A DNA stretch of 64,000 bases from Mesotaenium endlicherianum (Eukaryota; Streptophyta; Zygnematophyceae; Zygnematales; Mesotaeniaceae). The notes below the pieces were generated by a model. The model searched no databases, was not told the origin of the DNA, and saw only the letters and a program-made list of their open reading frames with translations. Where the stretch lies: assembly GCA_009602735.1 (NCBI GenBank), contig WELA01013787.1:224547-288546 (forward strand). Reading direction: 5' to 3'. Position 1 is the stretch's first letter. Every line of letters begins with the position of its first letter. The translations under genes were made by a program, and so were the position numbers. Shown piece by piece: positions 43,764-55,297 of this stretch.

Positions 43764-44532
43764 TCACCCCCCCGATAGAAAAAGCGACGTCTCGGCGCGT
43801 CAAGTCAGGTCTTACACATGTGGAGCAAACTAGTCAACAGTTTCAAGTCAGATGCCACACATGTGAAGAGGACTAGTCAAAGGCGCCAAGTCAGGTGCTA
43901 CACATGTAAGGTAGACTAGGCAAGGTCGTAGGTGGTGTGACCTTATTGGCTAGCCTACTCCTTAATGATAAAGAAAATTGTACAAGTTGGCCCAGAATCT
44001 GCCACAAACTCAAAAATTCATAGCGGCCACAGAACTGCTGCAAATCTGAAAATTCAAGTGCCAGACGGACCGCGTCAAAGAACTCTACCAAATCACCAAA
44101 TTTGAGAGCATTCTCATTTCTGGAGTGTCGTTCAGAGCTGAGAGAATAGGCACTCCTCCAAATCTGTGCAGAAACTTCTGAAAATCATAAGTCCTTCTAT
44201 GCTTCTCCAAATTCTGCAAACTAAATCTGAAACTGGGCGCTGTAAGATGTTCTACCAGAGTCTAGAGTTTCAGAGCATTCCAAGTTCAGAGGAAGGCACA
44301 ATGTCAGAAGGCATATTCTGTCCTAACAATGCGAGCAGCCTTACCCCCTTCTACTTAGAGCATCATATCTCTCTTACCAGTGCTCCAAATTGAGCAAACT
44401 TGGACTCTAAATGACCGGCTACTCATCGACTACAGCCAAGTAAATTTTCAGAATTTATTATGAAGAGACCTGTCGCCAGTAGCAGTTTTAGTATTCTGTC
44501 CAGAAACTGCAAGAAGAGAAGAGTGTCTAATG
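43764..44532 (-). other. 3' UTR and polypurine tract of copy C
   Basis: Matches 26090-26858 of copy B with scattered substitutions, more than in the coding region. The polypurine tract is at 43764-43774. Confidence 0.75.
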
Positions 44533-47500
44533 TCATTTTTTCCTCTTTGTGGTTCTTGCAGGCTGCCTCCAAGGGGTCTTCTGCTGCTTCTTGATGGTGG
44601 CAGGCTGCCTCCCTGAAATCTTCGGGCTTCTAGTAGAGAGACTTGGGGCTGGTCCAAGATGGGGGTTGGCGGCATGGAAGCGCTTCAACTTTCTCTGAAC
44701 TTTGTCAAGGTAGTGCGCCGCCACCCAACTATTCTCCGAATCTGGATATCCTTTCCACTTGATCAAGTATTGCTGCTGTCTCCTGAAATTTCTCATAGCC
44801 ACTATGTCTTCCACTTCGTACTCCAAATGATCATCCACTATTGTTGGGGCTGGTGGGGTTGTCACACGTCCTGGGAACTTGTTGTCGGGTTGCACATACG
44901 GCTTGAAGAGGGAAGCGTGGAATACGGGGTCGATGTGCATAGTCTGGGGAAGTTCTAGCTTGAAAGCAACGGGGTTGACTTGCTGGATAATCTTGAAGGG
45001 TCCCAAATACTTGGGAGAGAACTTGCTGCCGGCAGGCCTGTTGTTCAGGGAAATGTTCTTGGATGATAGTAACACGTTGTCACCCACTCTGTACGTAATT
45101 TCTCTTCTGGATCTGTTCGCCACTCTTGCTTGAGCATCTTGCGCGTGTTGTAGAGCTTTCTTCGCTGCTGTAAGGGCTGCTTCTAATGTCTCCATAAAAT
45201 CTGTGGCTGCAGGTACTTCATCATGGCCAGCCGTGAAGCTCAGTGGCGTGGTCGGATGGAAGCCATAGTTGAGGAAGAATGGGGACTCTTGGGTAGAGGC
45301 CTGCGTAGTGTTGTTGTAGGCAAACTCGAGGGGGGTCAAGTACATGTCCCAGTCTTGCTCGAGGGTAGACACGTAGGCCTTTAGAGAGGTCTTTAGGGTA
45401 CGATTCATACGCTCGGTTTGCCCATCTGATTGTGGGTGGTAGGCAGTAGACATATCCAGCGATGTACCCAAGTTCTTGAAGAGATTTTTCCAGAAATGGC
45501 TTGTGAATCTTGGATCTCTATCTGACACAATTCTTGATGGTAGTCCATGGAGTCGGAAGATGTTGTCAAAGATGAGTCTTGCAAGTTGTGGTGCTGTAGC
45601 CTTAGTCGTCGTGGGAATAAAATGAGCCATCTTGGTAAGTCTGTCCACCACCGTGAGTATTGCATTATGGCCTCGAGGTGTCACGGGCAAGTCCACGATA
45701 AGGTCCATTGAGATGTCCGTCCATTGTCTTTCGGGGATTGGTAGTGGTTGGAGGAGTCCTCCCGCCTTTTGCGATGATGGCTTGATTCTTTGGCATGTGT
45801 CACAGCTCCTGCAGTACTCCTTGACTTGCTTAGACATGCCTGGCCAACAATAAGTCCTAGCTAGAACGCCCGTGGTCCTTAGGATTCCAAAGTGTCCTCC
45901 AAGAGGGTTGTCGTGTGCTTCTCGTAGAAGCAAGAGCCGGAGGTCTAAGTCATTAGGAACACATCTCTGGCCCGTATCTTGCCTCACCCAATAATTGCCT
46001 TCTTGCTTCTTGCATGGGTCCAAGGCTGCTTCTCCGTTCTTGTAGTAAGGGTCTCTTTCATAGGCGGCTGAAAATCGAGCTTCCAGATCTGTCTTCAGGG
46101 ATACCATCACTGCATTTAATTGCAGTCTTGAGAGGGGGTCAGCCGGGTTTGTCTTGCCGGGCTGGTACTGAATCGTGATGTTGTATTGTTGCAAGTATCC
46201 GCTCCATCTTGCTTGTCTCCTTGAGAGATACGGCTGCGTCTGGAGGTGCTTTAACGCCTCGTGGTCCGTGGTGACCAGTACTTTGCGTCCTTCAACGTAG
46301 CAGCGCCAAACCTTCAAGGCATGTACAATCGCCAATGCCTCTCGCTCCGTGGTTGTATAATTTTGCTCGGCTGGATTTAGCTTCCTTGACTCGTAGGCGA
46401 TGGGCTGCAGTCCCTTGCCTTGGTCTTGAAGCAGGATTGCTCCTATTGCATAGGAAGATGCATCGGTGATGACGTGGAAGGGCCAATCTGGGTTTGGACT
46501 TGGGAGTGTGAGCACCGGGGATGTGGTCAATCTTCGCTTTAACTCTTGAAATGCCTCTTCCTCTTTCTCGGTCCATGTATATAGCCTGTCCTTCTTGAGT
46601 AGATCTGTCAGGGGGGCTGCTATGTGCGAGAAGCCTTGGATGAATTTTCTGTACCAATTGGCAAATCCCAAGAATGACTGGAGTTCTTTCTTGGTCGTGG
46701 GGGTTGGCCATTCCTCCACCACCGTGGTCTTCTTGGGGTCTATCTTGATGCCATCAGCAGTCACGTGGAGACCTAGGAACTCCACTTCTTGTTTGGCAAA
46801 CTCGCATTTTGACTCCTTCGCAAACAGCTTGTTTTGCTTCAATACTTCAAGGACTTCTTTCAAGTGTCTCGCATGCTCTTCAAGGGTCTTGCTGTAGATA
46901 AGGATGTCATCGATGAATACCACCACAAATCTGTCCAACATGGGCTGAAATATGGTGTTCATCATAGTCATGAAAGTTGCTGGCGCGTTGGTGAGTCCAA
47001 ATGGCAGGACCATGAACTCAAAATGTCCATATCTTGTCCTGAATGCCGTCTTCTCTATGTCCGGTTCTGCGATGCGAATCTGGTGGTAGCCGCTCCGTAA
47101 GTCAATCTTCGTGAAGTACTTGGCTCCAACCAGCCGGTCCATGAGCTCATCCATGCGCGGCAGCGGGTATCGATTCTTGATGGTGATCTTGTTGAGGGCG
47201 CGATAGTCCACACACATCCTCAAGGTACCATCTTTCTTCTTGACAAATAGCACCGGGGCTCCAAATGGCGACTTGCTAGGTCGAATGAAGCCATGCTCCA
47301 GTAGCTCCTTGATTTGCTTCTTGACTTCGTCTAGCTCCGTGTATGACATTTTGAACGTAGGCCGAGAGATGGGCTTGCTTCCGGGCTCCAACTCTATCTT
47401 GTGGTCTACGAATCTTTTGGGGGGTAGGCCCTTGGGCAATTCCGGGGAGAACACTTCTTTGTAGTCCTCAAAGACTTCTTGTATCTCCTTGGGAACGGGG

Positions 47501-48198
47501 CTGCCTTCTTGACTCTCGATGTCTTTCTTGATGTCTTTTGGCGTGATCAAGGCCAAAAGAAGCTCGTGTCCCTTCCTCACAAGTCTCTTGAGTTGGAGGG
47601 CGGACAATAGTATCTCGTGTGCCGGCTTCTGGATGTCTTGGGTCTGGATATTCTGGATTGCGCGCAAAATACAGATTCTTGAAGTGATGTCATTCTTGAT
47701 CTTGATAGTACCGGTCCTCCAATCAACTTGGGGGTTGTGCTTGGTCAACCAAGGCGTCCCTAGGATGACGTCGTACTTGCCCAATTGCATGGGGGAGAAC
47801 ACTACTCTATCCTTGAAGGACTTGATAGAGAGTGCCAAGGGGTACGTCTTCTTGGAAGGGGTAGTATAGGAGAATCCATCGGGCATCATAATCTCCTCGT
47901 CGTGGTCAAGAGTTCGCATAGTAATACCGTGCTTGGTGGCAAAATCTGCAGCAATGAAGTTGCCTTGAGCTCCGCTATCCACCAAGATGTGGACCTTCTC
48001 TCCTCCAAGGTAACCTCTCAAACTCATTGGGGCTGGAACGTCGTCTTCAACGGGGGTCTCCACCTCACTTGGCGTGTTGCCTTCTCGTGAAGTGGGTCTT
48101 GGGGTGGTAGGCTCCTGGCCTACCGGCGCTGTCCGTTTTTTGACAACTTTTTGGGGCATGAAAGTGCACGATGGCCCTTTTCCTTGCAATAGAAGCAT
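44533..48198 (-). CDS. pol: Pol polyprotein of copy C
   Basis: 1221 residues, differing from copy B pol at only a handful of positions. All protease, RT (F-I-D-D), RNase H, integrase (HHCC and DDE) and chromodomain residues listed for copy B are retained. It is translated by -1 frameshifting from gag at 48135-48141. Confidence 0.95.
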   Translation of the reverse strand: MLLLQGKGPSCTFMPQKVVKKRTAPVGQEPTTPRPTSREGNTPSEVETPVEDDVPAPMSLRGYLGGEKVHILVDSGAQGNFIAADFATKHGITMRTLDHDEEIMMPDGFSYTTPSKKTYPLALSIKSFKDRVVFSPMQLGKYDVILGTPWLTKHNPQVDWRTGTIKIKNDITSRICILRAIQNIQTQDIQKPAHEILLSALQLKRLVRKGHELLLALITPKDIKKDIESQEGSPVPKEIQEVFEDYKEVFSPELPKGLPPKRFVDHKIELEPGSKPISRPTFKMSYTELDEVKKQIKELLEHGFIRPSKSPFGAPVLFVKKKDGTLRMCVDYRALNKITIKNRYPLPRMDELMDRLVGAKYFTKIDLRSGYHQIRIAEPDIEKTAFRTRYGHFEFMVLPFGLTNAPATFMTMMNTIFQPMLDRFVVVFIDDILIYSKTLEEHARHLKEVLEVLKQNKLFAKESKCEFAKQEVEFLGLHVTADGIKIDPKKTTVVEEWPTPTTKKELQSFLGFANWYRKFIQGFSHIAAPLTDLLKKDRLYTWTEKEEEAFQELKRRLTTSPVLTLPSPNPDWPFHVITDASSYAIGAILLQDQGKGLQPIAYESRKLNPAEQNYTTTEREALAIVHALKVWRCYVEGRKVLVTTDHEALKHLQTQPYLSRRQARWSGYLQQYNITIQYQPGKTNPADPLSRLQLNAVMVSLKTDLEARFSAAYERDPYYKNGEAALDPCKKQEGNYWVRQDTGQRCVPNDLDLRLLLLREAHDNPLGGHFGILRTTGVLARTYCWPGMSKQVKEYCRSCDTCQRIKPSSQKAGGLLQPLPIPERQWTDISMDLIVDLPVTPRGHNAILTVVDRLTKMAHFIPTTTKATAPQLARLIFDNIFRLHGLPSRIVSDRDPRFTSHFWKNLFKNLGTSLDMSTAYHPQSDGQTERMNRTLKTSLKAYVSTLEQDWDMYLTPLEFAYNNTTQASTQESPFFLNYGFHPTTPLSFTAGHDEVPAATDFMETLEAALTAAKKALQHAQDAQARVANRSRREITYRVGDNVLLSSKNISLNNRPAGSKFSPKYLGPFKIIQQVNPVAFKLELPQTMHIDPVFHASLFKPYVQPDNKFPGRVTTPPAPTIVDDHLEYEVEDIVAMRNFRRQQQYLIKWKGYPDSENSWVAAHYLDKVQRKLKRFHAANPHLGPAPSLSTRSPKISGRQPATIKKQQKTPWRQPARTTKRKK

Positions 48199-49400
48199 AG
48201 TCCAGCCGTCATGAGAGCTTCTTTTTCAGCCGGGGAGAGTCTTGCTTTCACTCCTTGCTGGTTTCTTGCATCATAAGTGTCATTGGAGGGTCTTCCACTC
48301 TTCCGGGCAGCCGCGGGGTCCCTTTTAATAACTCCGATTTCCATGGGTGTGGGTCCAGATTCGGATGTGGAAGGGGCTGCGTACACCCGCGTCGTCGGTA
48401 CCCGTGAAGATGAAGGCACGGAGTGCTTGAAATCCAAGGTATCCACCTTTTGGGCCACTTCAATGATCTTTGAGAAGTCCGTCAAGTCGCGTAACTCCAC
48501 TTCCTTTGCCACCTTGGGTTTGAGGCCAAAGATGTAACGGTCAATCTTCTCCTCGAGAGACATGTTGGGGATCTCAAGAGTGAGGGCGTGAAATCTGGAT
48601 GTATACTCTTGAACGGACGTCGTTTGCTTGAGATGGTGGAGCTTTCCTCGGGCAATCTTCTCCGCATTGATGGGCATGAATTGCTTCTTGAGGGCCTCAC
48701 GAAAATCTGCCCATCTTGCATATGATGGTGGGGGCTCTTGGCCGAGCATGGGGTGCGCCATAGCTTGATATATAGCCGCTTGATAGTTACGCCACCATGA
48801 TGTTGCTGCTCCTCTAAGTAAGGTAACGGCAAAGGGAACGTAGTCCTCCTCGGGTACTTCAAGGAACGCGAGGTACGTCTCCACTTGGTAGAGCCATAAA
48901 TTCAGGTTGGCACCTTTCCCGGGGTTGAAAGTGTCGGGTTTGCCGGGCTTGATGAGTTTCCTTGCTCTCGTTGGCTCTTGTGGAGGCGCTTGAGCCGGGG
49001 CTGGATTTTGAGCATTGCTCGCAATAGGGGCAACCATGGCAGCCATAGCTTCTCTTGACGCTTGCACGGTTGCTTCATAGGTGGCCAAGCCCACTTGGTT
49101 GTGGACGGTCATTAGGAAGGCTGCCCACTCATTTGCGGGAACTCCTTGTGGTGGGGTCAACTTTGCTATAGCGGCTGCCACGGGATTTGACGGTGCTCCT
49201 CCTTGTGGTGCTTCTTGTTGTTGCAGATTTCCTTGAGTAGGCTCTCCCATCGACGCTGGAGGAGGGTGTGCTCCTCCTTGTGGTGCTTCTTGTTGTTGCA
49301 GATTTTCTTGAGTGGGCTCTCCCATCGGCGCTGGAGGAGGGTGTCTTGGAGAGGAAGGGCTTCCTTCGAAAGCTTGCTGTTGGTCTTGAGGATCGGCCAT
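48120..49400 (-). CDS. gag: Gag of copy C
   Basis: 426 residues, almost identical to copy B gag: the two N-terminal Pro/Gln-rich repeat units, capsid-type centre and CCHC knuckle at 402-415 are all present. Confidence 0.95.
   Translation of the reverse strand: MADPQDQQQAFEGSPSSPRHPPPAPMGEPTQENLQQQEAPQGGAHPPPASMGEPTQGNLQQQEAPQGGAPSNPVAAAIAKLTPPQGVPANEWAAFLMTVHNQVGLATYEATVQASREAMAAMVAPIASNAQNPAPAQAPPQEPTRARKLIKPGKPDTFNPGKGANLNLWLYQVETYLAFLEVPEEDYVPFAVTLLRGAATSWWRNYQAAIYQAMAHPMLGQEPPPSYARWADFREALKKQFMPINAEKIARGKLHHLKQTTSVQEYTSRFHALTLEIPNMSLEEKIDRYIFGLKPKVAKEVELRDLTDFSKIIEVAQKVDTLDFKHSVPSSSRVPTTRVYAAPSTSESGPTPMEIGVIKRDPAAARKSGRPSNDTYDARNQQGVKARLSPAEKEALMTAGLCFYCKEKGHRALSCPKKLSKNGQRR
48135..48141 (-). 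promoter_or_regulatory. -1 ribosomal frameshift heptamer, copy C
   Basis: A AAA AAC on the coding strand in the zero frame, 24 bases before the gag stop codon begins, as in copies A and B. Confidence 0.75.
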
Positions 49401-49424
49401 CTTCTTGTGCTACCAAAGTGCCTA

Positions 49425-49436
49425 GCTCCGATACCA
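49425..49436 (-). other. Primer-binding site of copy C
   Basis: TGGTATCGGAGC on the minus strand, one base after the 5' LTR. Confidence 0.85.
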
Positions 49437-49437
49437 C

Positions 49438-49940
49438 TGTAGTGAAACAGATAGATAAAGTACTTAGTAAAACAGAATACTTTATCTATTCAAGACAAGG
49501 ATCTTTGAACACAAGTGGTAGCTTCTTGAAAGAGAGATGGCTTCTTGAAAGTTAATATATTTCTGGATTTTGGCAAGTACAAGAGTGATTCTGGAATGTC
49601 TTTCTATGTTCTAGCTCTTGTTTATATACTTGCTACATAAGTAATTTCTAGGAAGGTGTATGTTGATGTGTTGGCACCCAACACATCCCAAAACTTGCCA
49701 CCTCTTTCTAGAATAATGTACACATGTCCTTTTGACCTAAAAATGGCACATCTGACTTTTGCCACATGGAGTTCTTCTAGGTCTTTCCTCTAACTTCGAA
49801 AATGCCTTGGAATGTTCAAAGGACACGAACCAAGTTACTAGAGTACCTATTCACACTTGACTCCACACAATACTACTCCAAATATATCTGAAAACATTAA
49901 AATATATGCATACTAATATATAATAACTCAAATCACTACA
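49438..49940 (-). repeat. 5' LTR of copy C
   Basis: 503 bp with TGTAGTGA...TCACTACA ends. Confidence 0.95.
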
Positions 49941-51407
49941 TACCGGCATCCCAGAAGGATGTTGCATGACATGAGCTAAGGGTACATGCCCTCTCTGCAA
50001 GGAAGATGCCGACAGGCCTCTGGCTATTTCTCTAGCAGCCCTCCTGTCTGCCCTGTCTGACTGGGTCTCCGTGCCTGGAGATGGGCTCTGTTCTCTGGCA
50101 GTTCCCAGCCAAGTGATATCTTTCTCTTCAGCGAGCTGCTGCAGGGTCGACCCAGTCTTCTCCCTTACAGGGGATGTGGCAGGTGTCAGGATCACGGCGA
50201 GGCTAGTGTCCTCCTCCTCGCCTTCCTCCTCGTCTTCCTCTAACACCTCCTCCTCTCCGTCCCCTCGTTCCTCTGAGACTGCTGGGGTCTCTTCTGTCAG
50301 CTGCTCCAGCTCCTCCCGAGAAAAAGAATATCCCGCTGACCTTCCCCTTTTGGGTGCTGGTGGGGGCTGCTGAGTCCGGACCGCATACAGGTCCTTTTGC
50401 CCCCGCTTGCTCGCCCATTTGGCATAAGCGTGCTTCCCTTTAGAGAATGACTCTCGGGCCCTGCTCCTGTCCTCCTGCATTTCTTGGCTCATGCAGTCTC
50501 TTACTCCATCCAATCTTGGGTCCCAATCCGCAATGTGAGGGGGCAATACTATGTTCCCCTTTAGGTCTGTTAGGAAATCCTCATCCGTCGTCTTGTCATT
50601 TTGCTGGTCCCTCATGTTGATGGTCATCCACCGCCAATCGGTGGGCTTTTGGATGAAGGCAAGGTCGGTCCTTTTCAGAGTACAAGGGTACCAGTGCCCT
50701 GCAAAGTTCGCTGACTGGTTTCCCTGGCCAAGAATTCCCAGCTGCTTCTCTCCACCTCATTATAGATGGCCTTGAACCTGTTACGGGATGTGGAGTCCTT
50801 AAAGCTGTCCGCGTCCATGGGGATCATCCTGATGACCCTATCTTTTCCCCAGATACCCGAAATCAATACAGCCCCTGCTTCGTTCACCTGGGCCATTGCG
50901 TTGGCCTCTCTGATAGTATATCCTACCTACCTGGCATGATCGTGGTAGAGGAGAAGCCCTGTGCTGACCTCTATATACTTGTCAAAGTTTTCGGATGTCT
51001 CCCCTTCCCTCTGCAGGATGTCCTTTTGTGACTCGCTGCGACTTCTCTGAGCATACTTGAAGGCCTCCTCCAGTAGATCAAAGCCCTTGCCCAGCACTGT
51101 AGCGGTAGCTGCTGATTCTCCTCTGCTCTTCTTCAGCCTGCTGCTTCCGCCTCTCCTCGGCTTGCCTCTCCTCCTCTGCTTTCTTGGCCTCTTCTGCAGC
51201 TTTTCTGTCCAATTCTTCCTGCCGCAGTCTGGCCTGTTCCTCCTTCTCCTTCTTCTTCTGTGCCTCCCGCTGTTGTTGGAGTTGTTGTGATTTTTGAGCG
51301 GAGATGGAAAATGATTCGATGTCGCCACGGAATTGCAAGTATTCTGCATGTGCCTCTTCCGTTCTTCTCTTCCTCTTAAGTTTTGACATTTGAGTCATCT
51401 TGCTCAA
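49941..51407 (-). pseudogene. Extra ORF of element D, N-terminal and central part (function unknown)
   Basis: Starts with M-S-K-L-K-R-K-R-R (51389; an upstream in-frame Met lies at 51407). A long Gln/Lys/Glu-rich coiled coil follows (51300-51080), then after a frame change Y-A-Q-R-S-R-S-E-S. Next come V-L-I-S-G-I-W-G-K-D-R-V-I-R-M (50860-50820) and W-Y-P-C-T-L-K-R-T-D near 50690, and then an open frame with an acidic block (E-E-D-E-E-E-G-E-E-E-D) ending at copy C. With the part at 43053-43260 it spans about 555 codons. It lies after the chromodomain, the position of env-like or accessory ORFs, but no signal peptide or membrane segment is evident. I do not recognise the family. Confidence 0.5.
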
Positions 51408-51640
51408 TCATAAACACAATGCAGTTAGTGACGTCAATATATTTTGCCCCTACTAAGTGCCCTTGATGAAGAGGAACGCGATAGGACGAGTTCCTAGTGT
51501 GAAATTCCTGGTATGAGTGAATATGAGGGTAACTTGAAATAGACAAAAAGTGAGTGTGAGCGCGGCTGATCCCGAGACAGAACACCACTCCCTCCAACTT
51601 AATTTTAAAGGTGGGCTGCCTGTCACAACTGTCACTAACT

Positions 51641-51657
51641 GTCACATTCCCCTCCAA
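51641..51657 (-). other. Internal polypurine-like tract of element D
   Basis: The coding strand reads TTGGAGGGGA followed by ATGTGACAG, after the chromodomain stop. It looks like a second polypurine tract (central or fossil 3' end). The LTR of D does not begin here. Confidence 0.4.
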
Positions 51658-51712
51658 CATATGTGGAGACAAGACCTCTTGTCACCTGTCCATGGCTACT
51701 GCACTGACAGTT

Positions 51713-54700
51713 AGGGAGGTGCCCCAGCCGCCCGAAGGTGGAACCGTTTCAACGTCCGGTTGGCATTGGTCAGCTGATCCTTAAAATCCCAAGTGTCCCC
51801 AGAGGCATCGTAACCCTTCCATCAGATGAGGTACTTCATGATATATTTAGATGATTGACGGACAGAGCGAGCGTCTAAAATCTCCTCGACCTCATATTCC
51901 TCAGCGTCACCTTCTCTGACAGCGGGGATCGGTCCGAGGTAACCGACCGGTGGACAGTGTGTCACCTTTGATGTACGGTTCCAGGAAAGAGACATTAAAC
52001 CCTTGTATTCAGCTGACAGTATTCAGCTGACAGTATTCAGTTTGTAAGCATTCTGACCGACACGGCGCACCACCGAATATGGACCGACCCAGACTGGACC
52101 AAGCTTTTCCTTGACCACACCAGGCAGGTACAGGTGCTGAGAATGCAGTTCTACCAAATCGCCCTTAGAAAATGTCAGCTCGCGACGATGCTGATTAGCG
52201 TATTTTTGATGATTTTCTTGGGCTGTGTGCAGGTTATGTTGGACCTCTGACAGGGTGTCAGCAAACTCCTGAGTTAGCTGGAGAAAGACCGGATTGTCAA
52301 TCCCTTCCGGGTGAGTTAAAGACTCCCCCAGTACACCCAAAGGAGACTTAGGAACTCTACAGGCTAAGTTCAAAAGGAGTCTTGCCCGTTGACGCGTGCA
52401 CCGCACTGTTGACCGCGAACTGAATTTGAGGCAACAGGTCATCCCAATTATCTTGTGGTTGGTTAATATATGCTCTCAGCACCTCCTGCAGAACTCGGTT
52501 AGTTCTTTCAGTCTGCCCATCAGTCTGAGGGTGGTTAGCTGTGCCGAGCAGCTGTTTGACTCGCATTAACCCCATTAAAGCTCTCTAGAACTTAGAGGTA
52601 AATTTTGAGTCTCTGTCTGAGATGATATTAGAAGGGAGCCCATGTTTGCATACTACATGGTTGTAGAACTGTCTCGCTGTTTCGAGTGCAGTTACTTTGA
52701 CAGTTGTGGGGATAAAAATGACCATTTTTGTCAATTTATCCACGACTACCAGTATTGAATCATGCCCATTGGCAGTTCTTGGTTGTGAGACCACCCAGTC
52801 CATGGATATAGTTTCCAAGCGTCCAGCTGGGATGGGCAGTGGTTGCAAGAGACCTCGGGGTGGTGTGTGTCGAGACTTCTTTCTTTGACACTGGTCACAG
52901 GTCTTGACAAATTTCAAGACCTCCCGGGGTAACCCCTCAGCCTTCCCCCTCCCTCAAGTGGTTTCAGTCACCCAGACCCCTCCTTTAAGCTGGTACTCGA
53001 GTGCAGTATCAGGACACACACCATCCGTAAGACTGGGCTCAAATGTTGGGTCAGAAAGGTAGGCTTTCCTAAGTTGTTCAAGGAAGGACTTTTTCACCTT
53101 TAGAGAAGTAATTGCACACAGGACTTTAGCTACAGCATGCTGACTAAAGTTCCTTCATTGCAAGTCAGATCTTCTAGAGAGTGCATCAGCAATATTCAAC
53201 TTCCCTGGTTTGTAGTCGATGTGGACTTGGAACTGCTCCAGCATCTGGCTCCAGCGGTTCTCCCTCCTCGACAGCTTGGACTTCTTCTGAAAGTGAGTCA
53301 GAGCTAGATGATCTGTAATCACCTTAAAAGCTTTATCATGTAAGTATGCTCTCCAGTGTTTGAGCACATGATAGCTAGCAGTTCTTTATCATGCACTGAG
53401 TAATTAATCTCCGCTGGTTGAATTTCATAGACTCGTACAACACAAGATGCCACTCCTGCCTTATCTTACCATCCTTTGCACCGGTTTGCTGGGGTTATAC
53501 ACGGCTAGCATTGGGGCAGATCAAAGAGCATCTTTAAGGGTCTGGAAGGCAGCCTGCTGCTCTTCCCCCCACACATACCCTATGTCTTTCTTAGTAAGGT
53601 CAGTCAATTTACAGGCCTTTGTTGAATAATTCTCAATAAATCTCTTGTAGTAGTTAGCCAACCCGAGGAAGGATCTAACTTCAGAGACAGACTGTTGTAT
53701 TGGCCAGTCCCTTATGGTCTGGATTTTCTTAGGATCCACACTGATGCCTGCTTTACTGACAACGTGGCCTAAGATTCAATACTCTCCTTAAAGAAATCAC
53801 ACTTGCTTATTCTAGCATATAAGTGATTTTTTCTCAGAGTGTCCATGATTGTGTTCAAGTGTTCAGCGTGCTGAGCTTCATCTTTAGAGAAAATTAAAAT
53901 ATCATCCAGGAAGACTTGCACAAACTTATCCAGGTAAGGTCTGAAAATGTCATTCATGGCGTCCATGAAGGTTGCTGGAGCATTAGTCAGTCCAAATGGC
54001 ATCACATTAAGCTCATAATGTCCATAACGTGTGCGGAAGGCAGTCTTGTGTTCATCCCCCTCAGCAATTCTGATTTGATAATAGCCACTCTTGAGATCTA
54101 TCTTACTGAACACCTTAGCACCAGACAGGGTATCAAGCAAGTCCTTGATTCTGGATAAAGCATACTTGTTCTTTACTGTAATTCTATTCAGGGCTCTGTA
54201 ATCCACACGCATCCGCATACTGCCATCCTTTTTCTTAACAAATAGGATGGGTGCGCCGTAAGGTGATTTACTAGGGGAAATATAACCACTTTCCTCAAGC
54301 TCTGCAATCTGTGTTTTCAACTCCTCGCTCTCCACATAAGACAAGCCGTAAGTGCGTTGCCATGGTGGCTGACTCCCAGGTAGTACATCAATCCTATGAT
54401 CTACTTCCCTCTTAGGTGGTATTCCCGGAGGCATGTTAAAAACATCCGTGTACTGAGCAACAAGTTTTGCAGCAGTAGGGTGCTCCGGAGGACTTACCTC
54501 TTTCTCAACCACTTCTTCAGGTTGAGGAGGTACCTCTCTTAGCAGCAGACAGAACATTCTGTCTTCCTTCTGGTTCCAGCTTTTGACGAACTCCATTGCA
54601 TTCAGCAACTTGCATCCTTCTGGAAGCCTCTTCTTTTCCTTCATTTGCCATCCACACAGGACAAGAGGAATAGCACTGGTGGGTGCCAAGTCAGTCTGCC

Positions 54701-55229
54701 CATCACTGGCTCCTCTTACTTTAACTGTACCTCTGCTCCAACACACTTCAGCTTGATGTCTATTAAGCTAGGATCTGCCTAGCACGAGATCATAAAAGCC
54801 ATTGTTGAGTACCTCAAATGTAAGCGTTTCAGTTAAAACTGCAATGCCAGACCCTAACTGGACCTCAATAGGCTTGGTTATAATTCCTCCCGGGATACTT
54901 GAGGCATCTCCAAGGAATATTTTTCTATTCCCTTGGGTGACAGTAGGCAGCCTTAGCCGCTTAACTAAGTCCTTGTGGATAAAAGTATGTGACGCCCCTC
55001 CGTCAACAAATGCCCTCACCTTCCTACCTGCAATCATGCAATGCAGTAGGATAGGGGGGACTGTCTTTTCCTGACTTTCGCATTGTTCCCCTGACGTAGC
55101 AAAGAAATGTTGGACATCAGGTGGAACAAGAGCATCCAAAGTGTGCACTCTCTGCATGTCTATATTGCTGATGGTCTCCTTTATCTGGTTGTCAATCATG
55201 CATAGTGAATCCAGTTCAGCGTGACCCAT
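51713..55229 (-). pseudogene. pol: pol of element D (PR-RT-RH-IN-chromodomain), disrupted
   Basis: Protease at 55229-54768 with V-D-G-G-A-S-H-T-F-I (Gly instead of the usual Ser after the catalytic Asp) and L-V-L-G. RT at 54746-53769 with K-I-D-L and F-L-D-D-I-L-I-F-S is complete. Further RT and RNase H pieces are at 53739-53155 (T-D-H-L-A-L). Integrase HHCC remnant and DDE pieces are at 52917-52023 (S-D-R-D, Q-T-E-R). The chromodomain at about 51905-51740 has one TGA before W-K-G-Y. There are at least five frame breaks or stops. It is distinct from the A/B/C family but is also a chromovirus. Confidence 0.85.
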
Positions 55230-55297
55230 AATACATGCTACGAGGGCAGCTAGTGACGACTAACTATACCTAGCATCCTCACAGTCAGTAGACTGGA

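Larger units (their letters stand above)
43261..49940 (-). mobile_element. Ty3/gypsy chromovirus copy C, apparently intact
   Basis: 6680 bp, same length as copy B. LTRs 43261-43763 and 49438-49940 are 503 bp each. Flanks TATCG (43256-43260) and TACCG (49941-49945) differ at one base, consistent with a 5-bp target duplication that has mutated once. gag and pol are open. It is inserted in the extra ORF of element D in the same orientation. Confidence 0.95.

Noticed and set aside
49941-51407. Assignment of this ORF block to the DIRS-like element as its gag
   Set aside because: The frame continues across copy C into 43260-43053, inside the D LTR boundaries. The DIRS gag frame instead joins 57458 to 42211 across D. 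Polypurine tract and near-match target duplication also place 42212-57452 as one element.
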